A stretch of DNA of 64,000 nucleotides from Moniliella sp. 'wahieum'. Lineage: Eukaryota; Basidiomycota; Moniliellomycetes; Moniliellales; Moniliellaceae. The stretch is from positions 1 to 64,000 of the forward strand of contig RSEE01000022.1 of assembly GCA_003971905.1 (NCBI GenBank). Direction: 5' to 3'. Below the pieces are notes generated by a model that ran no database searches, was not told the DNA's origin, and saw nothing but the letters and a program-made list of their open reading frames with translations. Positions 47,646-62,590 of the stretch are shown one piece after another. The position numbers and the translations under genes are program-made. Numbering within the stretch: the first letter of the stretch is position 1; each line of letters starts with the position of its first letter.

Positions 47646-50600
47646 TCAAATCAATCTCCCTGTTAGCAGCGACCCACACCCAAGCACAAACGAACGAGAA
47701 AACGTACAGGAAAACATGCCTGATCCACGGCCCCGCTTGCCGCCGAGGATGTAACAGACTGTCGTAGCCGCAAACAGCCCAACGCTCAGCCCAATCGCAC
47801 CGACAAGAGCGACTCGGCCACCTGGAAGCCGGATGAGATGGTAGAGGTAGCGGTCACGGTGGATTTATTGTCGTGGGTGTAGTTGGTGTTGGCAAAGTTC
47901 AGCAGGCCTCCCCCTGCCCAACCAGAGGGAAGGAGGTAGAGGATACCCGTACTGCCACAACAAACGATCGACCGTCAAAGATTGCACCATACACGGATGC
48001 TGTCACCCCCGATGCCAAGCTGCCCAACATGGCGGTAAAGTCCTGGCGGTTTTGCAGCGCCTTGCGTTTGCCACTAAAGTGGTTTACGCACCAACCCCCT
48101 ATCGCAATGATGGTCATGACGAAAAACTCCTTGCGGATCGGCTTGGCGTAGTTGCGCAACACGAAAGACAAATGGCGTACCCGGGCACACAAAGGAACGC
48201 GTAGTGGATCCCGATCGTCTTGAAGTACCAATGATCTCGGTCGTGCGATTTCTGGCACGTGGAATCACCCGAAGTGCAATGATCCGTCCCGAGATGAAGG
48301 TGTAGAGCACCGCGCCCACCGACAAGCCAAAGCCCTGGACCAAAGTTAGGACATGCGAGGGAAAAAGAAGGCATTATACAGATCGAAGCAGCAGGGACGT
48401 ACCAGGAAGAGACTGTACAAGAACCCATATCTAGCCGGACACTTCCCGAAATAATCGACTTGCTCTGAGTTCGAGCGAGCCTTGGAGGAAATGCATACCG
48501 GGTAGAATGAGCACAATGACGCAGGAGTGACGGCGGCATAGCAATCCCACTTCTGAGTTCTGGTAAGCCGCAGCAGCATGAACGAATTGATGCCAGCAAA
48601 GACGATTTCAAGACGTTGGAGAAGAGTTCAGCTTTGATCATCGACTGACACAAGACCAGGATGCCACCCAAGGGAAAGCATTATACAATCGACGAACTTC
48701 CATTGAAGCCCATCGGTCCTGCACAAATCATGCACTGCACAGGGCCCCAATGATTACCATCCAGAACCGGTTAATCAAGGGCTTGGAGCGCATCAATTCG
48801 TCGAGCTGTTTGCCAGCTTCATCCACTCCAATCTTGTCATGGATAACATTCCAATATGGAATGCATGTTCGGTCAGTTGGCTACCAAATGGGTCGCGTCA
48901 GCCTCCGTTTAACGTTACAGACACGATAGATCTACGAGGGGGGGGGGGGACATACAAATCGAGTAGACTGGGCTGTTTGATAAACCGGGTCCGACGTGTG
49001 CGTCATATCATCCGAGAAGAGACAAGCATTAGCGAAGGGATAGATGCAGCGGCAGTTGATCTCCAGCACCCGAGCGGTGGCTTGATCTGCGTCCTCGATG
49101 CGGTGGGTGGGGGCTCCAAACATCATCAGAGCACGAGCAAGCTTGAGCAAAAACTCCTGTCGTTGCAGGATGCGGCGACTGCAGAGTAATCTGTGGCATA
49201 CACACAAGCAACGTGTACCTGTGGGCATGCAACGCAGGCACGATCAACGTACAAAATCTCTTCCTTCTTGGTCCGCTTAGCGCGTTTGCCACCTGCCGCT
49301 GCCAGCGTTCCTTGTCCTGTTTGGCCAACTTTTGCTGGGAGCGCAGCTTATCCGCCACACTAGAACCAAAGTAGTCGCCCCCCTCAGATGCGTCCGGAGT
49401 GTGAGCACCGTGGGACAAGCGCCAATTACGGAAGTGGGCACCAGGCTTGGTGAAACTGGTAGTCGAAAGACTGCTTGAAGATACCATGGCGTGGATGGCC
49501 CTCTGCAGTGGGCGTGCTAGCCATGCTGTACCCCCCACCTTCAGTAGGAGAGCCGGGGGCCGCGGTCTGATCCCCCCCGGGAGTAGTAGCCCCTGAGCGT
49601 AACTTACTTCCCCCGGGGTGACGGCGCTTCCAGCACGCCCTCGACGCTGTTGAGGACTAGGTCCGGAAGCCTGGGCAATCAGCTTGGCTGTCCGACGCAT
49701 CGTTTTAGCATTCATCTCGGGTAGAAGATAGCGGTCCAGAGTGAAGCCAGGGCGGAAAGGATTCGGTCCCAGCTGTGCATGCAGGGGTGAGACGGCGCCG
49801 ACGAGGTTGCCCGCCGTGGCGACGAGCGCACCGGCCACGCCTGCCCCACTCCTAGCAGCACGTGGCCGTTCTTCCTTCTCGTATTCCATCCCAATGTCCT
49901 TGGCTGCGGTCGTCGCACGGCTTCGCGTCGCTCTGCCCATCTCGGACAGAGCATACTTTCCATCATCCCAATACTTCTCCGATGCGGCCCGCCGCCGGTT
50001 ATTCGTGCCCGACTCGCTCGGAGACATGGTTGATGTCGGAGAGGGCATCGCTGAGGAAGAGCGCGTGAATGGACGTCGTTTGATCCCGAATGGATTCCGA
50101 GGCACGCCGGGCGCCGTATCCCCCATTGAGGTGGAAGCTTTGGCTGTCCCCCCCAAGTCGGAAGAAGGGGCAGTGTGAGGTTCGGCACTGATTTCACTCC
50201 CGCCCCGCACTGGTTGGCCCGCAGCGGCCTGCATTGCCAACTTTTGCTCCCGCTGCTGCTGCTCATACAACATGAGCAGGTTACCCAACACGCCTCCCTG
50301 AGCCACAGGGCGAGCATCGAGTTTCGTGGCCGTATCATTCGCATCGGGCGTGGTAGCATTCGAGTCCGAAGGCAGATGATCCTGATTGATGGGCTTGTCG
50401 GGGTGCAGCATATCTCCTGCCGGCAGTGCGAAACGTCGGTGGCAGAGTTGTTGGCACTTTCTCCCCTCCAAGTCCCATCATTATCCGATGGCTCTTGACC
50501 AGCCTAGCAGCCTGGCGCTCGTATTTGGACGGTTTGGGTTTGCCGCCCGTCCACGGACGCCAGTGCTGGTCTCAACCGGGACTGACTTGAGGTTGGTAGG

Positions 50601-51740
50601 GCCTGTTTCTGCGCGCTCATCCGCTCGGCCTTCCTCCACTTTCTCTGTGTCCGAGTCATCTCCGTCGTCGCGCTTGATCTTCTTGAAAATAGAGACGGCT
50701 CGGTCCAAAGCCGACTTGACCCCCTCCTCCACTTTTTCGACATCCAAGCCAAGAATGGGAATTTCATGGCTTTCCTCCTTATGAGAGTGGCGGGAGGAGC
50801 AGGCATGCCATCCACCTCTCCCGGTAAGATGGGGACATGCTCCAAATCCGAGTCCTCCATCGGATTATAACTCCCCTCTGACGGCGTAGCCGTACCAGAA
50901 TTTTGACCCGAGACCGGAGCCGGCGGTTCCGTGAATGACAACTCAGGAGGGGCAGCCTCAGGGACTCTTCCCATCTCTGAGCCGGACGCATTACTGATAT
51001 GGTCCTCGTTCTCAATCTTCTCGAGCTCTTTACGCAACTCCACAATCGCCTGGCCGTTCAACCCTCGGTTGTCCAGCTCGCTTGCAGACAGGCCCGCCAG
51101 GGGGGGTTCAACGGGTTCTTCGGTATGCACATCCTGTTCACCCTGGGAAGGTGGGCTGGATGCCTCAGCAGAAGGATGCGTAGCTTGCACGGGCGCATCA
51201 GTAAGGTCACCTATGTTGTCGGTGCTGTGTTGGTCGGGGTTTTTTCCTTTCTTTCTCGTCAGCCGCCGGTTGCTGAGCCGGGGAGTGGGGTTGGTTGTAC
51301 CCGGGGATGCGGTTGGCCAGGCCTAGTGGGCCAGGATGGTTGCGCCGCCGCAAAGAGGGGCTAGGCAGTGCCGAATCGGCTGTCGAGGGCAGCGAGGCAT
51401 GCGGTTCGGCCTCTTCCGCCGCTGCCCGAGGGCCCCGAACGGTAACTGTGGGCCCACGGGAAGGGAACGGAGCGGGACGACTGGGAGCATATGAGGGGCT
51501 CAGGGCGTCGCCATCGCTGATGGCATGATGACTGAAGCGTACGCGGCGTGCTTCAGAGGCGCCGGGCGCAGAGGCAGAGGGGTTAGGAGTGCTGCCGGAC
51601 GCATGCTGGGCGGCGGAGACGGCTGATGGGAGGGGGGCAGGGTGGTCGTCGGTGCTGGCGAGCGAGTCGGTCTCGAGGATGGTGGGGGGCACGCCGTCTA
51701 CCGCCCTCGCGTCCGACGGATTGGCCAAGTAGGGGGGCAT
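47646..51740 (-). CDS. Prm10-like ThrE-family membrane transporter
   Basis: Prm10 proteins pair a long disordered N-terminus with a ThrE/YjjP-type (DUF1212) membrane domain related to threonine/serine exporters. The N-terminus (51740 on, MPPYLANPSDARAVDGVPP) is Ser/Pro-rich. ERPRAARSGAGVAGALVATA, RTAKLIAQASGPSPQQRRGR and VADKLRSQQKLAKQDKERWQ lie in the middle. The domain begins QRQEFLLKLARALMMFGAPT, then HRIEDADQATARVLEINCRC, a typical ThrE motif. Membrane segments follow down to LVGAIGLSVGLFAATT (about 47800-47750) and a short last exon after GTACGT that ends at 47646. A coiled-coil (KELEKIENEDHI) and an acidic KKIKRDDGDDSD patch lie in the N-terminus. Several frame shifts are present. The substrate is not known. 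Confidence 0.82.
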
Positions 51741-54297
51741 AGTATGGGAGGGGCAAGGTGGGAAATAGCGCTCCAATAAGAGCGTGCGAAGCGTGGAGGC
51801 AGGAGGGAGAGAAGAAGACGCGAGGCTATAACAATGCACCTTGGTGAGAAAAGCGAGGATGCACTGCGTGTGCTGCGTGTGCTGCGTGTGACATGCCTAA
51901 GGGCGCCACCGGCCACTGGCCACGGGGCAAACGCACTGGCGGGCCACTGGCCACCAGCCACCAGCCACTGGGCATGGCCGGCATGACCTCAGTGATGGTG
52001 ATGGCGATGGCGAAGGAGGCCGTCGGGCAAACACGACGATGACGTAGCTGGCCGTTCAAAGTTCAAACTCATTTAGCATGAAACGTGTGGGGCGGGCAGC
52101 GCAGGGGGCCAGTGTGGGTGGCTGCCCCATCACATACATCACATGCACCCGCGGCAGCGCAGCACCGCTGGAGTGCGCTGCTGCGCCCTGCCCGGTTTGA
52201 TCACCAAACACCTCGCAGGCCTCCTGTCTCTTCTCCTCTGCCCTGCCCCGAGCGACCCATGTGCCGTGCGCGCCGTCTCGGCAGCGATGAGCGCGATCGC
52301 TGAGCGCACAGTGCTCGTCGCATCTCACGATCGCCAGCCTCGCGTGCGGTGCCTGTGTGCGCTCTGCTTGAGCGCGGAGCCTGTGTTACATGCTACAGGA
52401 CAGCCTCATCGAACATCGAGATCATCCCCGTCAGTGAGGTTGCCCAGGGTGTTTTGCCCCCGTCTTTTGAGTGTGTCTCCTCATCTCATCACACTCTGCA
52501 TGTGATCCAATCTCGGACCGACGGCCTTCCTTGGCACGACGTTCATCGAGTGTTTCCGTTCAACACGTTCAACGTCTTCACCTACAACACTCGGTGCATT
52601 GCTGGATTTGGCCAACCAACACCTGGCCCTGTGTTTGTCTCTCGTATCGGGGGGCGTTTTTGCCCTCCATGGCGCCTCAGGCTGAGGCCTGCTGAGGCCT
52701 GAGGCTCGGCGCTCAGCGGCTCAGCGATGAAGCTCATCCATCATGAATCATTCATCTCGTACACTGCACCATTGAGGACAGATCACCACATGCCACGGAC
52801 GTGCATCCAAGCAGTGATGTTGTCAACTTGCTGACTCTCTCGCATGCATCGCAACTGCGCAAGCCGAAGCGGAGCCACGGAAACCCGGCACTTGAAATGG
52901 CGGCTTGTGTACTAGTGCGGCCCCATGCAGGGAAAGCAAAATGAAATCAGAGTATGTTGGTCTCTTCGTCTCCGTTTTGCCAAAAAATATGGTAACGTTT
53001 AAGTGCGGTGGTCTCTATGCTTCTATTCAATCCTGCCGCCTCATCGATCATCGACCATCGTATCAATTTTGCCACCCTTCACAAGCTTTACACATGTGCA
53101 TGATGTCTCCTTCGGGAAAGAGTTCTGAACGAAGTCGAGGTCTATGCCGCCGTACCTTTTGAGGCGGAAGAGTGTGAAGAATGAACTGTACCCTGGCCTG
53201 CATCGTTCTCGACGTCATGGAAAAGGGTTTGCTCTGGTACCTTTAAAAGAAAAGTGAGGAAAATAATTTCCCCCTTTCGTTGTTCGCTCAAAAGTCCTTA
53301 TGCTCAAGCATCAGAACCCCAAGACCTTGGAGTTTCATGTTACAGGAGCACGATGATCTAGATCTATGCATGTGGTCCACCTTTTCTTGTCACTTTCGTC
53401 ACCAACTGAAATGGGTATGTTAGTTGCGCCCACCACACGTTGAACTCTCCAGATTTTGAAGCCTACTTAGTACTTAACCCCCCTGAGTGATTCAGTCTGA
53501 ATCGTAATAAGGCGTGGCGCTTGAAGCTTGAACTTAAGGGCTATATACCATCTACAACGTAACAAGCACAGACATCACAATAACAACTCTCGATCCCTGA
53601 TGCATGTCCAACTTGGTTGTGCTCAGCAGAACGGAACCTACTCTGCGTCGGAGGGCCGACGACGTTACCCTCGTCCAGGGTTGTCCTCCCGCCGATTCGG
53701 CCGTTGTGGTATAGGAGAGGAATGAAGCAGTATGGCACAGGCACAACAGACACGGCTGATTCTGTGGTTTTCTGAAATCCTCGAACATTGCTCCAGGACA
53801 CCAGAGTAATGCCGCTGACGACAGAATCGCGTGCACGTGAGTTGAACGTTGACGGCCCATCGTGAGACGAGCGCGTCTACTAACCGGTGCCAATTAAGCC
53901 CAAGATGAACGTGTTGAACTACAACAACTTCAATGTTGAGTACGTTGAACTTCGACAGCACCCCAACTTATTCATACAACCTTCTACGCCGGCGAACGTT
54001 ATGTTATACGCACACTTTCCAGGTCTTGGCGCCCAACATGACGCCCCCACCGTCGCCGCTCGGGCCGGGGGTGGAGGCTCGACCAGAGGACCTATTCTAC
54101 CTGTCCCCTTAAGGCAAGCCAAAACCTTTTGAGGAAACAAGGGAGGTCGGTAGCAGACTGGCACTTGTAAGAACGCAGACGAGTACTAGCATACTATGTG
54201 GGGTATACTGAGCTTTCCATGGGGGTAAGCGTACAAGTACAATTAAGTGAATGGAGGCGGTGCCGGGCCAAGGAGAAGAGCTGCCGAGTGCTGAATC
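51741..54297. other. gene-free stretch
   Basis: No supported gene. Contains three copies of TGCTGCGTG (51863-51890), a CCACTGGCCA cluster (51910-51970), TCACATG words (52125-52150) and the CTGAGGC word cluster (52674-52732). GTTGAAC/TTCAACG words occur at 53905-53950. Confidence 0.5.
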
Positions 54298-54787
54298 TTA
54301 CTTGGTGCTCGAGAACTTGGTCACCGACTTGGTGCCTTCCGAGATAGCGTGCTTGCTCAGTTCGCCGGGGAGGATAAGGCGCAGCAGTTTGAATTTCGCG
54401 CGACGAGATGGTCGACTTCTTGTTGTAAGACGCCAGCTTAGACGCTTCGGTAGCGATCCGTTCTGGATTGCCCAACACCCAGTCAGTCTCATGTGTGCAA
54501 CCGAGATCAAGCAGGGTAAGAGAGAATGACGTACCAAAAATGTCCGACACAAACGAATTGAGAATGGCCATGGCTTTGTTGGAGATACCAGTGTCAGGGT
54601 GGACTTGCTTGAGGACACGGTAGATGTAAGTAGAGTACGTCTCCTTGCGCACAGTGCGCGCCTTCTTCTTGCCACCTTCGACGGGCGACTTGGACGTCTT
54701 CTTGGCGGCAGTGGTCTTGGACGCGCTGGCCGGCGCCTTTCCGCCGGTGCTGTGGGGAGCCTTGGATGCAGTGGACTTGGGGGGCAT
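54298..54787 (-). CDS. H2B: histone H2B
   Basis: [20 protein letters not shown] is followed by a Lys-rich tail and [60 protein letters not shown] and [20 protein letters not shown], with the usual end. Exon 1 is 54787-54535, a GTACGT intron follows, and exon 2 is 54462-54298. The intron interrupts the codon of Glu in DIFERI. About two bases appear missing near 54380 (QTAxRLIL), which shifts the frame before LPGELSK. It is divergently paired with H2A with 415 bp between start codons. Confidence 0.96.
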
Positions 54788-55202
54788 GGTGGACAAGAGC
54801 GCAAGTGGGGCCTGAGGTAGGTGGTGAAGTGGCAGGGGTGGTCGCTCTTGTTCCCTTCCTGAACCCACGCCTTTTTATGCTGGGTGGCCCTGCGTCGCTC
54901 GGGGCTGTTGGCCGTGCGCGCGCGCGTTGGCTGAAGGGTTTTGATGCGCATCAATACTCTTCGGCGTAACCCAACGGGCACCACGCCAGTGTCATGACCC
55001 ACAACAGTTTCAACAGTGACCCTGTCTCATGATTCTGGTGCGCACCATAATTCCTACCTTCTGGATCCGCCATCCCGCTTCAGCCTCAACGGACTGCAGC
55101 TGAATATATAAGAGTGCATCTGGGCTGCCACTGGCTTACCTTCCTCCATCAACGCCTTCCTCTTTCCATTCTACCTCTCCCCCCAACCTTAAACAAAGCA
55201 TC
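54788..55202. promoter_or_regulatory. bidirectional H2A/H2B promoter
   Basis: The 415-bp interval serves both histone genes. TATATAAG at 55105-55112 lies about 91 bp upstream of the H2A start. CATAAAAAG (minus, 54879-54871) lies about 85 bp upstream of the H2B start. A GCGCGCGCG tract (54917-54926) sits between them. No further histone-specific element could be named. Confidence 0.6.
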
Positions 55203-57389
<2,187 letters not shown>

Positions 57390-58106
57390 ATGCCTTCTCC
57401 CCCCCCGGCCGCAGCAGCCCGCATGCGGCCTACAACGCGGGATCGCAAGCTGGCTGTGCTGGGCAGCCGAAACGTCGGCAAATCCTCCCTCGTGGTGCGG
57501 TATGTGGAGGGGGTGTTTGTCGACAGCTACTACCCCACCGTCGAGGGTACCTTCACCAAGGACATCCGCTTCCATCAGCAAGTGTACCCGTGCCACATTA
57601 TCGACACGGCAGGCCAAGACGAATTTTCGTTGCTGTATTCGCACCATGCCGAGGGCATTCAAGGCTTTTTGATTGTCTTTGCCCTCAACAGCCGCGCCTC
57701 CTTTGACATTGCCCCCGCCATCTGCGCAAAATCTCCGAACGTACCGGTCTGGAGTCCCTCCCCGCCGTGCTGGTTGGACAAAAATCCGACCTGCACCAGC
57801 AGCGCAAGGTATCGCGGGAAGAAGGGAAGAAAATGGCCCGAGAACTGGGCCTGCCGTACATTGAAACGTCCGCACGACACGGAACGAATGTTGGTACGTC
57901 TGTCCGCCTTCCCCTTTGGGCCTCGGTGCAGCGCGCTGCCTCCGAGCGCAGAACCTCGAGATGCGGGACAGGCAGAACTGACCTTATCTCAACCCGCAGA
58001 CCAAGTGTTCCAACTACTGCTTGAGCAAACAGAGAAGCATCTTCAGCCCCAGCCAACACTGCCGGCACCAAGCACGAAGGAAGAGAGCGCATGCAACGTG
58101 ATGTGA
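57390..58106 (+). CDS. RHB1: Rheb-family small GTPase
   Basis: Rheb activates TORC1 and controls amino acid uptake in fungi. The P-loop is GSRNVGKSS, with Arg in place of the Ras Gly12 as in all Rhebs. The switch I region YYPTVEGTFTK and switch II DTAGQDEFSLL follow, then ALNSRASFD and HLRKISERTGLESLPAVLVG. The G4 box reads QKSD instead of NKxD. PYIETSAR is the G5 region. A GTACGT intron (57894-57999) joins GTNV to DQVFQLLLEQTEKHL. The end CNVM is a farnesylation CaaX box. A base is missing in the C run near 57713 (DIAPRHLRK). The start at 57390 gives a short Pro/Ala leader before the conserved RKLAVLGSRNVG. An upstream in-frame start would be longer than in known Rhebs. Confidence 0.93.
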   Translation: MPSPPPAAAARMRPTTRDRKLAVLGSRNVGKSSLVVRYVEGVFVDSYYPTVEGTFTKDIRFHQQVYPCHIIDTAGQDEFSLLYSHHAEGIQGFLIVFALNSRASFDIAPAICAKSPNVPVWSPSPPCWLDKNPTCTSSARYRGKKGRKWPENWACRTLKRPHDTERMLVRLSAFPFGPRCSALPPSAEPRDAGQAELTLSQPADQVFQLLLEQTEKHLQPQPTLPAPSTKEESACNVM

Positions 58107-61100
58107 TCTTTTCAGCCGAGAGCTCTTTGCCTACTTGGACCGAACGCCGGTAACCCCCGCCTTCTGCCTGAGTTCTCCCCGTAGAGTTGGCCGTCCCGTT
58201 CGGAGCTAGCTGCGTGCGCGTGCTACCCTCCTGCCACTCGCTTGACTTAATCGACCGACCCCCTTGGACCTGCGACTGTACACTAGCGACCCTCTCCTAC
58301 TCCTTTCGGGGTTCTGGTCAAGGGGGAGGGAGCGGATTCGGTTTCGACCGAAACGGCTCCATCCCCCACTGCGTTATGTGTCCTGCTTCTCTGCGATCTC
58401 ACGAGAGGCATGGATTCTTGTTGTTAATACACCCCTTTCCGAGTCCCGGACGCGCCATGGGCGCAGGCACAGACACAAGCCGTGTCCCTTGTCCCTGGTC
58501 CTTTTGGGCCGCCGGTGCCCCTCCCGCACCTTCCTCACATCTCAGCGAACTGAGCCAGCGTTGCTCTCCTCTCCCCTCCTCCAATATTATCTCGGCAGTA
58601 GCCTTTTTGGGCTTCATGGCGGAGGGCTGCGGCGTGCGGAGTATACTAGGCACGTGGGGTGGGTCCTATAGGCGACCAAAATGGGTGGGGTGGGGTTGGT
58701 CGGACGCTGTATGTCGTGCACCACTTGCCACTTTCCTTTGTTCACCTGTACGTACAACCTAGCCTCTCCACTGCTGAAAGCGGCTGAACCCCCGGTGGCT
58801 CATGCTTCGGGGCAAAAGGTCCAAGTTCCTTCACCGCCTTCAGCCCCTCCTCAGGTCTGGGAGCTCCGATGTTTTCCCACGATTCGGTTTTCCCATTGAT
58901 CCGCAACCACACCCGGGGGGGCCGTCGGACGGTTGGCGATGTGCTGTGGCAAAAAAAGTGTCGTCAGTTGACTGGTTTAGTAGACCACCCCTCTACCACC
59001 GCTCTCACTCTCGTTACCCATCAAGTTGCAAAGTCGCTTTCCCGGCCTCCCTGCCGCCTGTCTCGATATGGCCCTTCGGATGCAGCGAACACACAGCACC
59101 GCGCTACCGACTTGGTCCACGGCAAGGGGAGGGAGGGAGGGGGGGGGGCAGGGCATTAGTGCATCAAGGCCAACACGGAGAAGGGAAGAGTGTGGATAAT
59201 TCAGCTCAACCGCACCGACGTGTTTCGCTCTCCTATATGTGCTCTGCAGTCCTCCGAGCTCCGAACGCCGGGTCTCCAACAATTCCTTCCTCCCTCTTAA
59301 CCGCACGTGGAACCAAATACCAAAGGCTCTGGGTTCCGGGTGGTGCTAGAATCGAAGCGCCTTTGCTACTGGCGGACTTCATATGTCACTGCAAACATAA
59401 AAGGTACAGCAACTATTGCGCGGTATACAGAAGAACAGGCAGATATGCGACAGAGTCCGTCCGCCTTGTTGGGCGCGTTAGGACAGTTCCCTCAATTGCT
59501 CCAAATGTAAGAGCATCTTAGGCTACGTACAACAGGGACCTATCCTGGAGCGGAGACCACCGCCGCAATAATGATCCCCCTTGCGGGTACATGTACCCTA
59601 ATAGTGGCCAAAGTGTGTGGCATCAGAGGATCGGTGTGCAGTCGCTAGTCATGATGAGGCATACATGTGCATGATGGTGCGTATGATTTACCCCCTCTAT
59701 ACTACCACCCAACACATGTATGGTCGCACCATGATCTGCATGATCCGTAGGGTAATAGGGAGGATATGGGAATGTTGCCCGGAAAAGTGAGCCCCCCGTG
59801 AACAGCCGGAGACCTTCTATCACGGGGGGGAGCGAAGACTAAGTCGCCAGGCACAGCCACCTCCACTATATTATCGTTACTCTCGCTTGACGGTTTCCTT
59901 CCCTATGACTACTATCAAGTTCTCCACCATATCTTTCGCTATCGCACGCTATCGTGACTCGGTTTCTCGGCCATATCTATGTACAAAAACCCACAACAAC
60001 CGTCTCTTCTTCGTCTCAGGCTCGTCTATAAACTGCAAACCTACACATATGGTTTCGACTCGGTTTCTCGCCTCTCGTTTCTCATTTTGAGTCCGTTTTC
60101 CCCTTAACTCTCGCCTCGTCTCTCGCCTCGTGCCTTTTTGGTGCTTTTCGTGCTTGGTCCACATTTCTCCCCCTTGATTCATTTCCCCTTTATACCGCAG
60201 ACCTTTTATATAGTCTTTCCTCTGTTCCCCTTCTCTTCTATAAACCGTTCCTGTTCTTATATTCCAATTGTGATGGGACCCACCAAGCCTCCCATCTCCC
60301 CTTTCCCTCTCTCCTTCTACGTACTCCACTCTAAAAGAACCGTCCTTTAAATCAGCTCGCTCTCCCTCCCTGGCCCATCGGAGCTCCCCGCTTTCATGTC
60401 CGGCTCCTAACGTGCAACTTCCTTCTCCGACGCTCCCTGGCTGTGTCCGACGATGTCTAGCAAATCAATGCTCGCGACCATTTTGTGTTCACGCCAGTGT
60501 TCTTTCGACTTTGGATATGAAACGTGTTCAGTCCTTCGTCAGGCTTTTGTCTCCGATATGGACACAGGGAAGGTATCTCATTCTGGGAAGCCAGCAACGC
60601 AGTCACACCCTAAATGGCCTGCGTATTGATGGTCAGAATAATGTTTTAGCAAAAAGGGTGGTACACTATGTGCTCTCGACATACTTGTGCATATTATCTC
60701 TGTCGTCTATAGTAGTATCATCCATAATAACAGAAAAAGAACCGCATCCACGGTGGGTGTGTATGTCGTTCGTCGGCAATGACAAGCAATCAAAAATCTC
60801 TCAAACCCGAATGGTCTTCAAGTGGAAACATAGATCCTCGCCATGGCGCATCACAGGAGGGTATGGACGTACTCGCTGGACCGCACACACCGTTAGCATG
60901 TGTATGCATTCCATTACATATAATGCAGCACACTGTCCTATAGCTATCCATCTTCTCTTCACTGAAAGTATATCTCTACTTCGAGTGTTTTTCATGGCAT
61001 TTTCATAACAAGAGGGTAATATGCTACAGCCGGGAACTGAAGGTTATACAAGGCAAGAAGGCTTATAAGAACCAGAGTCGAGGCTACATTCTATGGATAG

Positions 61101-62017
61101 AAAATGTAGCAATCGATCGTGGGGAAAACAGAGACAGGAACGAGATCAGTCGATATATGGCAGTATTGTACATGAAGAAAGAAGTGCATCCGCCGAACCT
61201 GGTAAGCTTTCTTGGTTTTGTGGTGCGGTCTCCGATTCAACACAAAAGCTCTTGAAACGAAAGTATGTATGCCATCATATGATGCTTCTCAATCGGGCCA
61301 TTATGATCGTCTGCGAAAGATCACTTAGTCCATACATGAGAGCATCGGAAAGGCATTACGCTCTATCGTTTCGCGCATGACAATGGGTGCGATTCATCGT
61401 CCTTAGTATATGGTTTTCATGTTCCCTCTCTCATCTCATCATCTTCACATGGTATATTCACCGTGAGAGAATCTGAAAATGTTGCTGTAAGTGCTTACCA
61501 GTGCTAGGCTGTGCGCTTTAGCTTCTTCCTCTTTTTATACAAGAAAAAGACCCCGTCCAACATTCGGCACACATTAGACCTCTGTCAGATCGCCAAGAGC
61601 AGTTGAAGACGATCACACATTCGATTGCAGTATTAAGAGTAAAAAAGAGCGCCGTCTCAGCATGCAGTTTTGTAGTATAAACCGACAACCACTGAAGGAA
61701 GCATTGCACCCAAAATGTCGATGGGACGGGGAGGAGATGTGAGTGGCACTTTTAGCTGCGCCACACAGGTTCGTTCATTGAATTTGTGAGTGGTGCAGAG
61801 AGTTGTGTGTTCAACTGAACTGTAAGCGCTAAGCCAGGGTATATAACTGTGAAGCAGCGTTCAACGTTTAACTCAACCCTCCGTGTTGGCCCTAAAGGCG
61901 TGAAGCTTGAAGCTTGAAGGTTGAACGACCTCTTCGTCGTCGCATACTGTACACGTGAAAGGCAAGCACATAATATGAGCGTTGGGCCATTTGCTCTCTG
62001 CGTGATGCTACGCGCTG

Positions 62018-62115
62018 TGACATGTGATGCGGGGTGGTGGGTGTGACATGTGAGGTGCATGTGACATGTGAGGCCTCACCGGCACCTGGCCTGAGGCCTG
62101 AGGCTCAGGTCTCAT
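62018..62115. repeat. GTGACATGTGAGG and GGCCTGAGG words
   Basis: Three copies of TGACATGTGA-like words are followed by CCTGAGGCCTGAGGCTCAGG. These are the two word families also seen upstream of SREBP and in the 33.2-kb promoter. Confidence 0.7.
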
Positions 62116-62343
62116 TCTGCGGCTTTGGGGCAGAGTGCAGCTGGTTAGGCTCCCTCTTCGTGTATTAGGTGGTGCCAGAATTATCTTTCTCGCTAAGGTG
62201 GCGACGGGGAACAGTGGCTAAGGTGACCGGTGATGGCGAAGGGGAATGGAGCTGACCGGGCCGTAGGCCGGTGGTCTCCTCTGTGACATGTGAGATGATC
62301 GATGTCGATGAGGGCGATCATGTGGTCGACGTGCAAGAGAACT

Positions 62344-62369
62344 TAACGTTTAACGTTTAACGTTTAACG
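62344..62369. repeat. (TTTAACG)n heptamer repeat
   Basis: Three to four copies of a TAACGTT/TTTAACG heptamer. The same word appears singly at 61867 and near 27240. Confidence 0.85.
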
Positions 62370-62446
62370 CAGCACAAACTCTAGAACAAAAATATTGGAG
62401 CGATGCATAGGTTCATTCGTCGTCCCCTAGTAGTACTCCCAAGTGT

Positions 62447-62590
62447 GTTGAACGCGTTTATTGCGTGAACGCGTGAACGTAAAACGTTAAAACGTTAAAC
62501 ACGTTAAACGTTGAAGCTTGAAGCTTGACTAGCTTGACTAGTGACTAGTGACTAATGATTAATGACGCATGGTGCATGATGAACGATGCA
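62447..62590. repeat. stuttering chain of morphing short repeats
   Basis: GTGAACGC, ACGTTAAA, TTGAAGC, TTGACTAGC, TGACTAG, TGACTAA, TGATTAA and CATGATG units follow each other in pairs. Each pair differs by a base or two from the next, as if by repeated slippage. Confidence 0.75.

Noticed and set aside
58187-59521. Overlapping plus-strand open frames of 191 and 239 codons
   Set aside because: They have no domain, overlap in different frames and have Ser/Pro/Leu-rich composition typical of chance frames in C-rich DNA.
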